Assembly: GCF_042453785.1 (NCBI RefSeq)
Contig: NC_091675.1
Location: forward strand, 2,430,501-2,494,500
Length of the DNA stretch: 64,000 bases
Origin: Malus domestica
Lineage: Eukaryota; Streptophyta; Magnoliopsida; Rosales; Rosaceae
Direction of reading: 5' to 3'
Positions 1 through 11,902 of this stretch are shown here, piece after piece. The notes beneath the pieces were generated by a model, which was given only the letters and a program-made list of their open reading frames with translations, ran no database searches and had not been told where the DNA came from. The position numbers and the translations under genes are program-made. Positions within the stretch are counted from its first letter, which is position 1, and the number at the start of each line of letters is the position of its first letter.

Positions 1-225
1 CGATTTCGGTCCAATCAACGAAATCCATCAACATCGGGTTCTGGACCACTCAATGTAACCAAAACACCAAATGGGATTTCAGATCACTCAACGGAATCCA
101 AACTAGGATATGATTCCGGACCACTCAACGGAATCACGGAATAGAAGGGATTCCAGACCTTTCAACGGAATCCGAGTGGATACGATTCCGGACCACTCAA
201 TGGAATCGCAGAGTGTAAGGGCAAG
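1..225. repeat. Hairpin minisatellite, first block
   Basis: Degenerate tandem units of about 35 bp. Each carries a short inverted pair, GATTCCG and CGGAATC, separated by about 10 nt (gaccactcaa), so each unit can fold into a small hairpin. The block starts at the window edge and is a diverged direct copy of the one at 1617-2065. It probably belongs to an old LTR-type element, but I see no coding domain. The repeat is direct observation; its origin is inference. Confidence 0.7.
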
Positions 226-1140
226 TTGTACCCAGATTTCTACGAGAATGTTATCGTCGATGCAGATGAATTAGAAGTAGTTACCTGGGACTGGAGGGAG
301 TTTGACATATGATCCCTTCTTGTCTGTAAAGATGGATCCTTTGATGAAATATTGGAAGAAGAGTAAAGAAAAAGTACCCACCACAACAATGGTGGCAAAG
401 GACATTTTTAATGCTTGAAAATCATGAAGAATGTGTTATAATGCACTACCCATGGTTAATGAATAATGTTACACTTACATTTTGTATATTACATTTATAT
501 TACTTATATCATGTGGTCTCTAAAAATAGGTGTGTTGCAAATCAATATAAATTGTTATTGTTATAAATATTTAATTAGACTTGTGGGACTCAATTCTGTG
601 TCACATCAGTATATAATATAACTTTTGGCAGCATTTTGACGAAAGCATTACATTGATCTGCGACATCGAAATGATGTGTCATCAATAGAAAATAAGCACA
701 TTAATCAACACTTAAGTAAATTTAATCATCAACATCCTCATCATTTGATTTAAAAAATTTAGTTTAAAATTTTAATCTCCCTAACTTCACTCTACCATGA
801 CATATTTTTTTTAGGGTTGAAATCTTTTCTAGAGAAAAGCAGATGCACAACCATTCCACTGTTTTGACTTTCGAGTTCGACCTTCCCCGAGTTTAACTAA
901 TATTTCTTATGAGTCATTGGAAGGATTCTCGGTGTCAATGCTCCTCATTGGATGATGAAAGTATCAACCAAATAATTAAGTACAACTAGTGATCTGACAA
1001 ATATTTTTTTTCAGCGTGAACAAACAACCCTATGTACTAGTCGAGCGTTCTACAATTTAAATTTAATCCATCAAACTCATGAACACGACCTTTTAGCTAA
1101 AATATACTTTACATCTAGTCATTAATCTTTTTATTTTATT
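226..1140. other. Non-coding spacer with MITE remnant
   Basis: No gene seen. About 655-785 resembles the right half of the MITE at 41916-42071: both contain a segment close to aaatgatgtgtcatcaatag, then atcaacatcc, and end near tccctaac. The left end is not recognisable, so this is a truncated copy. The rest is AT-rich with no open frame of note. Confidence 0.4.
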
Positions 1141-1260
1141 TTTATTGCAACGATAGATATTTCATTAAGGGGTGGATGCCAGAAGCCATCAAACCCGGTG
1201 AACAAGTCTTACAGAGAAAACTAGACCATAGCCAAGCCAAACAGCAGATTACAAAAAAAG
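1141..1260 (-). mobile_element. Possible LINE 3' end remnant
   Basis: Read on the minus strand, this stretch ends in a run like cttaatgaaatatctatcg followed by A-rich sequence, the look of the 3' tail of a plant L1-type LINE. No reverse-transcriptase frame is present and no target duplication could be identified. Assignment is tentative. Confidence 0.25.
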
Positions 1261-1616
1261 TACCCAGCACAACTCAAGATTCGAATTGCATAGTAATTTT
1301 TCGTATACTTTATGACTTCATTTAACCTCCTGTTAGACTGTCTACGTATCCTAACCAGGGATTAAGCCATTCGTAGTTCACCGTTTGACTACACTTGAAC
1401 ATTCATCCCATAAATCGTTATGTCTCAACAATATACCACAATGCATATCATGCAATATCTCAATGAACAAACAATGAAGCACAATCATATTCTCTAGCCA
1501 TATTGATCAAATCATAGTGTCATCAATCACAACCAACATCATTCCATAACCACATCATCAATAACACATACAATACACCGAAATGCAGGGCTAGAACAAC
1601 ACAGGAAGAATGATGT

Positions 1617-2065
1617 GATTTCGGTCCACTCAAAGAAATCCATCAACATCGGTTCCAGACCACTCAATGGAACCAAAACACCAAATGGGATTCCAGACCA
1701 CTCAACGGAATCCAAACCAGGATACGATTCCGGACCACTCAACTAAATCACGGAATATAAGGAATTCCGGACCTTTCAACTGAATCGCGGAATATAAAGG
1801 ATTCCGAACCTCTCAACGGAATCCGAGTGGATACGATTCCGGACCACTCAACGGAATCGTAGAGTACAATGCATATCGAACCACTAAATAAAATCTAAGC
1901 TGGATACAATTCCGAACCACTCAACGGAATCACGGATCACGAGGGTTTCCATACCACTCAACGGAATCCAGACGGAGTAGGGAACCAGACCACTCAATGG
2001 AACCCCAGCGTATACCCAGTTCCGAATCACTCAACAGAACCGAGCGGAGGGCCAAGGAATATAGC
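1617..2065. repeat. Hairpin minisatellite, second block
   Basis: About ten to twelve degenerate units of 33-38 bp built on the scheme GATTCC(G)-gaccactcaa-(C)GGAATC with a variable linker such as acggaatataag. Half-unit inverted symmetry is kept in most units although single bases drift, which suggests either recent spread or some constraint on pairing. The first 240 bases match 1-225 in order, so the two blocks are direct duplicates about 1.6 kb apart. Confidence 0.75.
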
Positions 2066-3905
2066 AATGCTCGAAGAACAAGACATGAAACAAGTACTCA
2101 AAATACAAAAGCTCAACGGAACAAGAAATGGAACAAAGCACAAGTTACACAATTAGAATGGCTCAACAAAACAAGAAATGAAACTATGATACGATATGTG
2201 AAATAAGTCTCGAAGCAACAAACCTCATGGCAATGGGTTAACGGTCAACTCCTAGCCTTCACATTTCATCACATCATACCAATTATGCAAATCGACCACA
2301 TTTCAAATGTGCACATCAAATCACATATCACAATCATCATTAGTAGACAAGCCAAATCATGTTTAATAAACATAGGTCTATGGCTAAATATATAAAAATC
2401 ACATTTAAATAGAAATCACATTTATATAACCATTTCATACTCACAAACGATATTAATGTAAGAAATCAAGCTAATAACCATATCATATATATTTGAGTCA
2501 CTCTCTAACCAATGTAGACCCACTCCGGGATTTCACACACTTAGTATCCCATAGTGCTAATTTTAATATTTAGAACATTTTGAGACGTGTTGACCAAAAG
2601 CCAACCATCGGTCAACGGTAGTGTCCACAACCCTACAAAATTTGATATGGAAGATCCGCCCATAGGATTTCAAATCCATAACCTCCTGAGATCCACTTAT
2701 GCTCATAGATCAACATACTAAAATCTCATCGCGATCTGACGGTTGGATATCCTCTAATTCCAAGTTCAAGTGGCGGCTAACGTTTGATTTTACAAACTTA
2801 GAAATTCAATTCGGGAAGATCCGTGCATCAAATTCCCTATCCGTCAGTTCTTAATATCCTCAAATATTACGTTTAAAGTTTGGTATTGATCCAACGGTCG
2901 GATCATCAATTCAAATAATAATAAAGTGATGTACCATAATGAAACTAGGCTTACAATAATCAAATCACATCATACGGATATCAACTATGAGATCTAGATA
3001 TCAATTTAGCGTAAAATAGCATTGACAGCCCACTGGCCACGTGCCACCGCCCCAACTAGTCAGAAAATTCAACTATTTTAAAAAATTACCAAATTTTACA
3101 GAAATGTAGATCTCGATGAACGGAGCAAGTTTCATACATTTGACTAGGGCCAATTTGGCCGTGAAAAGCCTTAAATAGCACGAACCCGCCAGAACCCTAG
3201 ATTTAGGTGTGCTTTGATTCGACCTCTATACTCGCTCCAACACCTTCACCACTGATTGAGCTTTGTTCCTGAGGTTGAGGGAAGCCTATTGGTGGTGGTG
3301 ATCAAGAGAAAACATTTCAGAAGTGGTGGATTGAAGCCATGGTGCCTGTCGCACCCTACGGTTTAGGTTTCATGAAATCAAAGCCAAAAATCTTCAATTT
3401 TAGGGTGTAATAGGTAGAGGGGACAATGAGGAATGTTTTCCCGATGGTTAGGTGACGTGGTTTGCTGGAAAAACTGACGAAAACCACCGGAGAATTCAAG
3501 TGGAACAGGGTTGGGTCGGAAAAAAATGACCGGGCCGATGATCCCATGTCTCTCCTCTCCCTTATTTCCCCCCATTTCTTCTCTTTCTAATTGGTCCCTC
3601 TCTTTCTTCCTCCCTCTGATTCGTCCACGCCCTCATTTTCTATCCTTTTCTTTTCATCATAGCCATACACGTGGCACATCCATTGCTCTAGAAAATCTGG
3701 AGCCTTCTAGATGGAGGTTAAAATTACAAAAATATCCTTGACTTTAAACATTAATACTCTTTCGTTAAAACTCTATTTCACGAACGGTTTGCGCCTATGT
3801 GTTCATGAGATCGTGCTCTATTCGAAAATATAAATTACGACATCGAAAGCTCTCCAAATTTTAAATAATTAATTTCCACACTTCAAACTTCGTAACTAGT
3901 TTAAT
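2066..3905. other. Repeat-derived non-coding region
   Basis: No credible gene. The text has the feel of a long LTR or a derivative (phrases like cgatctgacggttggat and gatccaacggtcggatca), probably continuous with the minisatellite at 1617-2065. Short open frames here have no recognisable product. I could not fix ends or a target duplication, so no element is named. Confidence 0.35.
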
Positions 3906-4059
3906 TAAAGTCTAAATTCAAATAAATTGATATAAATTCTTGAAAAATAATGCAAATACGTAGATCGTAAATGTGAAATCTTGGAATGATATTTCACACT
4001 GTCGATCTAGCTTGTCGGGAAAATTGGGTGAAGTGTGAAACAATTCACGTCGGAACAAG

Positions 4060-4512
4060 GGTGTTTTGCACACCCTCTTTGCCCTCCTTCTCCTCCTGTT
4101 ACGGTTTGTGTCATTTCTTGCGGTGTTGTGGCGATTTTGGTTCTTAGAGGATGGATTCTGCACAACCTTCTTAGATCTAGCTTTTGGTTAGGGTGCCTTC
4201 TTCAGTTTGGGCCTATGTATTCCTTCGTGGCGACTGTTGCTGTGGTGGCAGCGATGGTGGCTGCCGTTGTGCTAATGGAGATTAGGGTTTTGATGTTGTT
4301 TTTTCTTACTTTGCCTACGGGCCTAAGTGTATGTGGGCCTCCTGTTATGTATTGAGTTGTTGCTCTCTCTTTGCTTGGGCTTGTTTTTATTTTATGTCCT
4401 GCTTTTCTTATGTAGGGTTTTATGTTTTTGTGTTTTGGTTGGGTTTAGGCCTATCTTGCACATATTGTAATCTCTCTTTCATGAATGAAGCTTTATTTTT
4501 GACCAAAAAAAA
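4060..4512 (+). mobile_element. 5'-truncated LINE (L1-like) 3' end
   Basis: A T/G-rich stretch ends in ttcatgaatgaagctt, then tatttttgacc and a run of A at 4504-4512. That ending is the usual 3' tail of plant L1 LINEs. The short open frames here are probably remnants or chance. No complete ORF2, and no target duplication found. Confidence 0.4.
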
Positions 4513-4979
4513 AATCGTTGCAACAAAAAGCAAAAATGAAATGATGATGGTGAGGATTTTTCCATACTAATTTATGGGCTTCAAGTTTCAAGTGCACTAG
4601 CATGAAAAGAGTTTGTGAGAGTTGAACACACATGTATCTACATATTCTTCGTCTCCGTCTCCCAGCCACCAATCGACCAACGACGACGCACCCTATTACT
4701 ATAGGCTCCCGAAACAGCATATCAAATTGATCCCAAACATTCCACAAACCTTGGGGGCCCAATAAGAATTTTAATGAGGCTCCTGTAATTCGAATGAAAG
4801 CCCAAAAACTTTCTAATTGGGCCTTAATTTTTAATTTTCACAGAGTATATACTTTACATCGAACCGTTAATCTCATCGAATATTAACAATAAGACATCAA
4901 ACTCCCGATATGCATATATATATAGCAATGGGAAGGTGTTGACTAAGATGGGAGACTACATTGCATAGTTGTGTGAGTG

Positions 4980-5205
4980 TGTTTTTTTTTTTTTTTTTTT
5001 TTTTTTTTGAAAAAGGCAACCAGTTGGTTGATTTGCCACATCAATCTACATTTATGGAATCGAGAAGACTCACAAAGACATTTTAGTTTTTTCTAACCAC
5101 TATTGTGTGGTTCACAAGTATCATGAATCGAATCCAGAACATGCCATATAGAATACGAACTTGAAAGTCGTATCTAATTATTGAACTGTACCCATGGTGG
5201 TTTGG
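4980..5205 (-). mobile_element. Possible tRNA-derived SINE with poly(A)
   Basis: A run of about 28 T at 4981-5008 is the poly(A) tail of an element read on the minus strand. Inside, the minus strand has ggattcgattcatg, similar to a pol III B box (GGTTCGANNCC). No clear A box or target duplication seen, so the call is tentative. The flanking spacers 4513-4979 and 5206-6245 show no gene. Confidence 0.3.
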
Positions 5206-6245
5206 ATAGTTTTTGGATAGACCAACCATATAATTAAACTAAAAACTGAAATAATTGGTGGTTGATGCTTCTGCAGCCTCAAAAATGGAGGCTGGAGTTG
5301 TCATTCATCTTTTCAATCATTGACTCATTAAAAGCAAATTCCTTTCCCTATTTGTCGCGTGCTCAAACGACCACATGTCATGTCCTTTCCCCTGTCTTCT
5401 GGAATTTTACTGATCCCTTCTCTTTTTCCCTTAAATAGTGCGAGTTACACAATGAAAAATTAATTTATGTTTCACTATAACACACAGCCACGTGGCTGTA
5501 TAGTGTTGGGTATTAATTTCCGATTATGATACTATTTAGTGAAGAGAAATGCTAATGTGCCTTGCTAAAAGTAAATTCTCGATCATCTTATGTTTTATCA
5601 TAAAATTTTACAATATTAGCATTAAAATTATCGTTAAATTATATGGTGATAGATAATTCATGAAAAATTCAATTTTTAAGAGGATCTCCGTAATATTCAT
5701 ATTTATTGAATAACGAGAGAAACTTATCTATAATTAAAGATATACTTCTTGTAATATATAAGAATTTTCCAATACATCAACCCGTTTATTCATGCACTAC
5801 AAATTACGATTTCATATCAAATTCACCATAACTACATATATTGAAATTTATGTGAAATTTCTTGAAATTAAGTTGAAATCGAGTTTGGTTGGACGAGCTG
5901 ATCATCGACGGATTCATTGTTTCACATTGGGTTAACCTAATCAGGCTAATCAAGCTGATGTTGCTGACATAAGCGCTTCCGTCATCGCCTGATTCGATTA
6001 CAACCGCACTCAGTCAGCGTGAATGAGTCAACTTCCAAATTGTCAAAACACCCCTTTTATTTTCCCAGTTTTTCTACTTTTACCCCATTTTGTCTTTTTG
6101 TTTATGCATTATAGTTTGAAAGACATTAATCCAACTCAGATTATATGGCATTAAAGTCCCATAATACCCTTAACGGTGTCAATTGTGCATAAAACTTGGT
6201 AGGGCTATCATCGTCTTCTACCACATTAATTTTTTATTTTTCAGG

Positions 6246-6723
6246 AAGGTTGCACGAACGTGTTCATAGAGAAAGGCCATTCACAGTCAAAGTCAACAAA
6301 AAAAATGGAAAGCGACTTGGGAGAGCCCCCTCTCCTCCAGAATTGTCGAAAGACCAAATCATCCTCTGAATTATGTGGATTTTATTTTCAGTCGTAACTT
6401 ATCTATTATCTTTTCAATTGAATATTTAGATTAAATTATAGTTTTGACTTGTAAAGTAAAAAAATTTAGATTTGATTCTTGCTAAAGGTTGCACGAACGT
6501 GTTCATAGAGAAAAGTCATTCACAGTCAAAGTCAACAAAAAAAATAGAAACCGACTTGGGAGAGCCCCCTCTCATCCAGAATTGTCGAAAGACCAAATCA
6601 TCCTCGGAATTATGTGGATTTTATTTTCAGTCGCAGCTTATCTATTATCTTTCCGATTGAATATTTAGATTAAATTATAGTTTTGACTTGTAAAGTAAGA
6701 AGTTTTAGATTTGATTCTTGTTA
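6246..6723. repeat. 239-bp tandem duplication
   Basis: Two head-to-tail copies, 6246-6484 and 6485-6723, both opening with aaggttgcacgaacgtgttc and nearly identical throughout. Each contains the cluster cacagtcaaagtcaac with W-box-like TTGAC cores on the reverse strand. No coding frame is conserved across both copies. High identity suggests a recent duplication. Confidence 0.85.
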
Positions 6724-6816
6724 AAGGTAAATTTAAACCCTATTATTGTTAGTTCATTGTGAGGCTGAACTCATCATCTATCCCTAGTGTAGATAATATT
6801 GTTTGTTAAAAAAAAA
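6724..6816 (+). mobile_element. SINE 3' part (43.2-kb family)
   Basis: Carries tgtgaggctgaactc, tagtgtagataatattg and tttgtt followed by A-rich sequence. The same order appears in the SINE copies near 43,380-43,610. Only the 3' part is present, directly abutting the 239-bp duplication. Confidence 0.45.
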
Positions 6817-7127
6817 TTAACACAATAGAAAATTAAAATGAACTTTTATAGCATAAGCTATTAAAAGTATTTACTCATGTCATGCAAATCCTAAATTTGA
6901 TCCTCTCTCTTTAGTATACGTGAATTAAAGCAATATATAATATATTAAAAAAATTAAAAAAAGAATGCCGCTAGCAAAATTCGAGCTCACACAAAAGTAT
7001 AAAACTATCAAACATGCTTGATGAATCCAAAAAATAAATTTATAAAATGTTGAAAATTAAAAAGGTAAAATAAGATAAGAAGATAATGATTTACTCAAAT
7101 ATTCGAAAAAATAGAGATTAACCACAT

Positions 7128-9510
7128 TGACACACCCCGACCTGGAAAGGTCGAAGCATGCTGGCCATCACCGTGATGTGACGTAATCATAAGGGTAAGT
7201 GATGCAAAAAGTGAATAAAATTAAAACTAATTAAAACTAAACAGTGAAAGAGTGCGCAATTCGTAGGTTGAACCCACTACAATTATTCAGAGCGTAATAA
7301 ACAGTGAGATTACGAAAGAGTAGTCAAAGCAACCAAAGTACACTTATTACATAATAGTGATAAGTTCGTACGTCTAAACAGAAGGAAATGTCAGAACTGC
7401 CGTGATTCCTCGAGTGCCACAGATAGTACAACTATCTAGGTCCTGAATGGGCAAAAAACAAAGTTAAGTGGGTCAGCAAAACAATGCTTATAAGAAAACC
7501 TTTATCTTTGAATATATTAACCCATCGCCGTAAAACAAGTATAGTTTCCTCAAAACATACTATGTAAGTATGAAATCCAATATATCAGCCATATAACCAG
7601 AAATATGCCAAGTAAATGATGTATCATATGCCACAATAATAATCATGTGATAATCAATATAACTAAGTGCTTATCCATATAAGTTGACACATAAGTTCAA
7701 ACAGATGGTTTCTGACACGAACAAGACTGGTGTAATCAATATGCTATAGTACTACAATCACGTGAAGACTGATGCAAAAGCACATCACATACAAGTCGGA
7801 CGCCTAATGCAATCTACCCGACAAGACTGGCACCTAAACTTGGATTCAAGGTGAGCAAACGGTGCGATATGAACATACACGTGAAGGACTAGCCCTGGCC
7901 CTGGGGCGAGTACTAACACCGGGTGCAGTAAGATGAGCATGTACACAAGTATGTATGAATGCCATGAAAGTAATATCACAACCACATAGCAATATTTATC
8001 ACAATTTATATCACAATAATGATACTAGGCAATATAGGCGTAAAAGTGAAGTAAATACGCATTTATGGAAACTATAAATATATATAGGTATAAAACAACT
8101 GCCCACTCACAAGTACGTCGCTGGGTCATAGCCCCCGAGTCTAGCTTGGCCTCGAAAATCCTCGGAATAAGTTTCCCCTATATGTGAAATAACTAAATAA
8201 CATTAATTAAAGTATATAACGGAAACCTAAATAAAACCCTCATAGTTTGCTCAAACTTAGGGTTTAAATATATAAAATTGATCTACTCGATGACACGAAC
8301 ACACACGTGTCAACCACACGCCGGCCGGAGGCCGGACGTGCCCCCACGCGTCGCCCAAAGTGGCTACCCACGCGTGCCTACGCGCTCCCGCGAGTACATT
8401 GTACTCGCCTTCTTCGCGAAAATCTGCAGTTTTGCAGATTTTTGGGCCAACTTCTAGAGCCCATAAAGACCTCGATTCTCAACCAAATTCACTTCTACAA
8501 AAGTCAAATTAAAGCTAGGAATGTGATATACCGATCCCAATTTACAGAAAGTTCGAATATGATATGAGTTAATCATAAATTTGGCCTGAAAGTGGCCAAA
8601 CGACCATGGTTACAAATTTTCCAGAAACTAAAATTTTCTTCCTAACTTCTAGAGTTGATTTCTAACTCGTTACTTAACCAAACTCAGTGATTCAAAAGCC
8701 ATTTTGAGGTTAGGAATGTAGAGAACAAGTTTGTACCTAGAAGAAGTCCAGTTGTGGTCGAGGTTGACAAAAAAAAAGGTTTGAAAGTGACCAAATGGCC
8801 ACATGAAAAATTTCAGGTTCTCATTTTTCTCGAGTTTATGGGTAAAACCACACGTTCTAAACACAAACAAATGATCAATAACAACCCATAGAAGTAAAAT
8901 GAAGGTTCTAAGGGTTTCTTAAGGCTTACCTAAGCCATGCATGACCTGAAAATCGATATGTTGAACTTGCCGAGTCGACCTTCCGAGTTGGTGAGTCAAA
9001 ACTCGTCTACATCAGATTTTAAGGACATGGTTGTGATTGTGGGACTGAGATGATCACAATGGTGTAGTTGGTTTGTCACGTTCGTGAGTTTTGATGTGTT
9101 TTATGGTTGTTGCAGAGAGGAAGAAGAAGAAGAAATGTGGCGTGGGAGAAGGAGAAGAGAGAGATGCTTGCTTTTCTGATAGGGGGACATAAAATAAAAA
9201 AGATATGAGATAGGTGACAATGAATAATGAAGGGGGAAGTGCACTGCACGGGATAGGTTTAAAAGGAATCAAAGGATAGATTTTTAGATTTTATACAGTA
9301 AAAGGAAATCGAAATCTATCTGAAGTAGATATTTTTACACTTTAAAATCTACGTCTACTTGTACTAGCGTGTACAATTTAAATGCGATAGCGATAAATAA
9401 AAAGGAAAGCGATAAAAATAAGTCCCACATCTTTTGCCAATAAGGGCATAATCATCAATACACATACTCGAGGAAAAACTACATAGAAAAATTAGGGACA
9501 TGTCGTCACA
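7128..9510. mobile_element. Large solo-LTR-like block (2.38 kb)
   Basis: Starts with TGACACACCCCGACC and ends with GGACATGTCGTCACA, i.e. TG...CA ends. It is flanked by acat on both sides (7124-7127 and 9511-9514), a possible 4-bp remnant of a target duplication. No reverse transcriptase, integrase or gag is visible inside, so it is either a solo LTR of a large Gypsy-type element or a non-autonomous derivative. The block ends only about 430 bp before the first TPP ATG. Age not estimated, because there is no partner LTR. Confidence 0.55.
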
Positions 9511-9941
9511 ACATCCTTCCTTTGTGAGTAGATTATTTTACCAATTTAATTTTTCACATTTTGTTTAAATCATTATTATCTAATAATCCGGTGCCGTATA
9601 AAGATGTGTCACAATTCACAAAAAGGAGACGACAAAGGCACAATCGTAAATAAGGAAAGAAGCGAAGGCCATTTTCGTCTACAAATCCAGCCGCCGTTCT
9701 AATAAAACCTATCATTTGTCCGAATTGCAGCCCACTCTGCGATTTTCTGGCGATTCCAAATCCACCTGCTCGTGACTCGCGAGCTTCACTGGCTCCCTCT
9801 CTCACTCTCTCTCTCCGGCAAACCACCTCCGAGCTTCCCCCACAAACCCTAATTTTCCCAATCCCCAAATCCCTCCGATTCTGTAACCCCACCTTTCAAT
9901 TCAACCTTCCCGCCGCCGATTCACCGTCGTCAACCTCCGCA

Positions 9942-9962
9942 ATGGCATTTATCGCTTGCTAG
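9942..9962 (+). promoter_or_regulatory. Short upstream ORF in TPP leader
   Basis: ATG followed by six codons and TAG (MAFIAC) in the presumed 5' leader, ending 77 nt before the main ATG at 10040. A short uORF at this spacing could lower translation of the main frame. It is only relevant if transcription starts upstream of 9942, which the sequence alone does not show. Confidence 0.4.
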
Positions 9963-10039
9963 GGTTTCCTAGATCGATCCGGTCACTCTCCGAAAGCGCA
10001 CTGCATCCCTACCTCACCAACCTAATCAAATTCGTACTT

Positions 10040-11902
10040 ATGGCTATCCGCGTAACCCTCAGCTTCTCCGGCTATGTGGCCCAAAACCTAGCATCCTCGG
10101 CAAGCCTCCGCGCGGGGAACTGCCGAGGATTTCAGGAATGCTGGGTTCGGTCTCGGGTATTCGGATCCAACCAGAAGCCCGATCTCGACCCCGCCGTCCC
10201 CGTCCGCAATTACCAGACCCAATTTTCCCGCTCGAAGCATTCGACGGCTGCCGTTAAGCCCTTGCCGTCATTGTACACCGCTCTCGCCGAGGAGATTCTG
10301 GGCGAGAGCTGCAAGAGCCCGATCGTGCTGGGCTTGATCTCGCTTCTGAAGTCAACGGCTATCGCCACCGGCGTCTCTTCGGCTCCGGCCTCTTTGGGGA
10401 TTTCGCCGTTTAAATCCGGTTCGGTCATGCCCTTTTTACAGGTCTCAAAGTGGTTGCCCTGCAACGAGTCCGTCCCGGTGTCGATAATGAAGGAAGTGGA
10501 TAAAGGTGGAACGTTGTGTGTCGATGACGTTGCAGAAGCCTCGCAGCTCTCCAAGAAAGACATGGGCAGGACCGGGTTTTTGTCGCGGTTGTTGAATTAT
10601 TGCTCGGAGGACGCTAAGGCTGTGTTCACTGCTGTTACAGTCAGTGTATTGTTTAAGTCTTTCTTGGCTGAGCCCCGATCAATTCCCTCCACTTCAATGT
10701 ACCCTACTCTCGATGTTGGCGATCGCGTTTTGGCGGAGAAGGTAAGCCATTGTTAGAATTTTTGCCTTTTTTAATTAGTCCAATGTTGGCAATTTGATTG
10801 ATTGATATTTATTTTAGTATTGGTTAGTACAAGTAAGAACTGTGAATTTGAATTGGGATATGGAAATTTAAGCTTGCAAGCATTACTTGGTGAATTGACA
10901 TGTGGATAATTTTCTTCTGTTGGTGTCTGAAATCGATTTCGCCTAGTGTCCATCATGCATTATATTCTCAAGCAGAAGATAGTTCGGCTGATATCTTTTC
11001 TTCTTTTGATGAATCAGGTTTCATATTTCTTTAAAAAGCCTGAGGTTTCAGATATAGTAATTTTCAAGGCACCTCCAATCTTACAGGTAATGTGTATAAC
11101 TACGTTTTGTAAGAATTTTCGAATGCACCCTCAGTTACATTTTGTAATAAATTTTTGCAAGCGGTGCTGACATTTTCTTCTTCTGTTTTGTTGTGTACTG
11201 TGTAGGAAATCGGTTATAACTCAACCGATGTATTCATCAAAAGAATTGTAGCTAAGGCTGGAGATTGTGTTGAGGTATTAATCTTCGCAGTTCAAGGTTA
11301 TAAGTTTATAGCTCAGGCAGTGTGTTCAAAGAATGGAAAATTTATATGCCATGACTTTTGACATGTTATTTGCTTGGATTTCTATTGCACAGGTCCGCGA
11401 TGGGAAATTGCTGATCAATGGTCTTGTTCAGAATGAAAATTACATATTGGAGCCGCTCGCTTATGAAATGGATCCAGTGGTAGGTGTCCTCTTCTGGCAT
11501 CTCATTCATTTCCTTTCCTTCAGTTGATTTGCATATAGAGAGACATTGACGATTGCTTACAAGATTGTTACCTGCTTGCTTGATGTTGCAGCTTATTCCA
11601 GAAGGCTATGTCTTCGTAATGGGAGATAATCGCAACAACAGCTTTGACTCTCATAATTGGTAAGTCCTTAGTATTGCACATGAAGATCATTATCCTTCAA
11701 ACTGAATTGTTATATCCTTGTAACCAAAAAAAAAATTAGCACTTCCCTGAGATGTTGATGTTGTTTACTTCTTGTTTTCAGGGGTCCACTTCCTGTCAAA
11801 AACATTCTTGGCAGATCAGTATTTCGCTATTGGCCTCCCTCCAAGGTGTCCAACACCATGCTTGAACCACAAGGACCAAGTAACGCCGTTGCGATTTCTT
11901 GA
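10040..11902 (+). CDS. TPP: Thylakoidal processing peptidase (type I signal peptidase)
   Basis: Six exons: 10040-10741, 11018-11086, 11206-11274, 11393-11479, 11592-11659, 11782-11902, giving 371 aa, all with GT-AG introns. The start ATG is chosen because the protein opens [16 protein letters not shown], close to plant TPPs; upstream frame lacks an ATG. The enzyme removes thylakoid-transfer signals from lumenal proteins in the chloroplast. N-terminal 190 residues look like a long transit region. A hydrophobic segment around 193-212 precedes the catalytic Ser219 in [10 protein letters not shown]. The general-base Lys269 lies in [11 protein letters not shown], and the S26 box E is [16 protein letters not shown]. 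Length matches the TPP2 type rather than the shorter Plsp1. It looks fully functional. Distinguishing TPP1 from TPP2 needs a tree. Confidence 0.93.

Noticed and set aside
1-2065. CRISPR-like array
   Set aside because: Units are degenerate and lack unique spacers of fixed length, and the surrounding DNA is plant nuclear sequence.
4035-4570. Two open frames of about 80-106 codons
   Set aside because: They lie in the LINE 3' tail, overlap, are hydrophobic and low in complexity, and have no homologue I recognise.
9956-10039. Extension of the TPP frame upstream of 10040
   Set aside because: The frame is open but starts with TTG, not ATG, and is not similar to plant TPP N-termini; the ATG at 10040 matches them.
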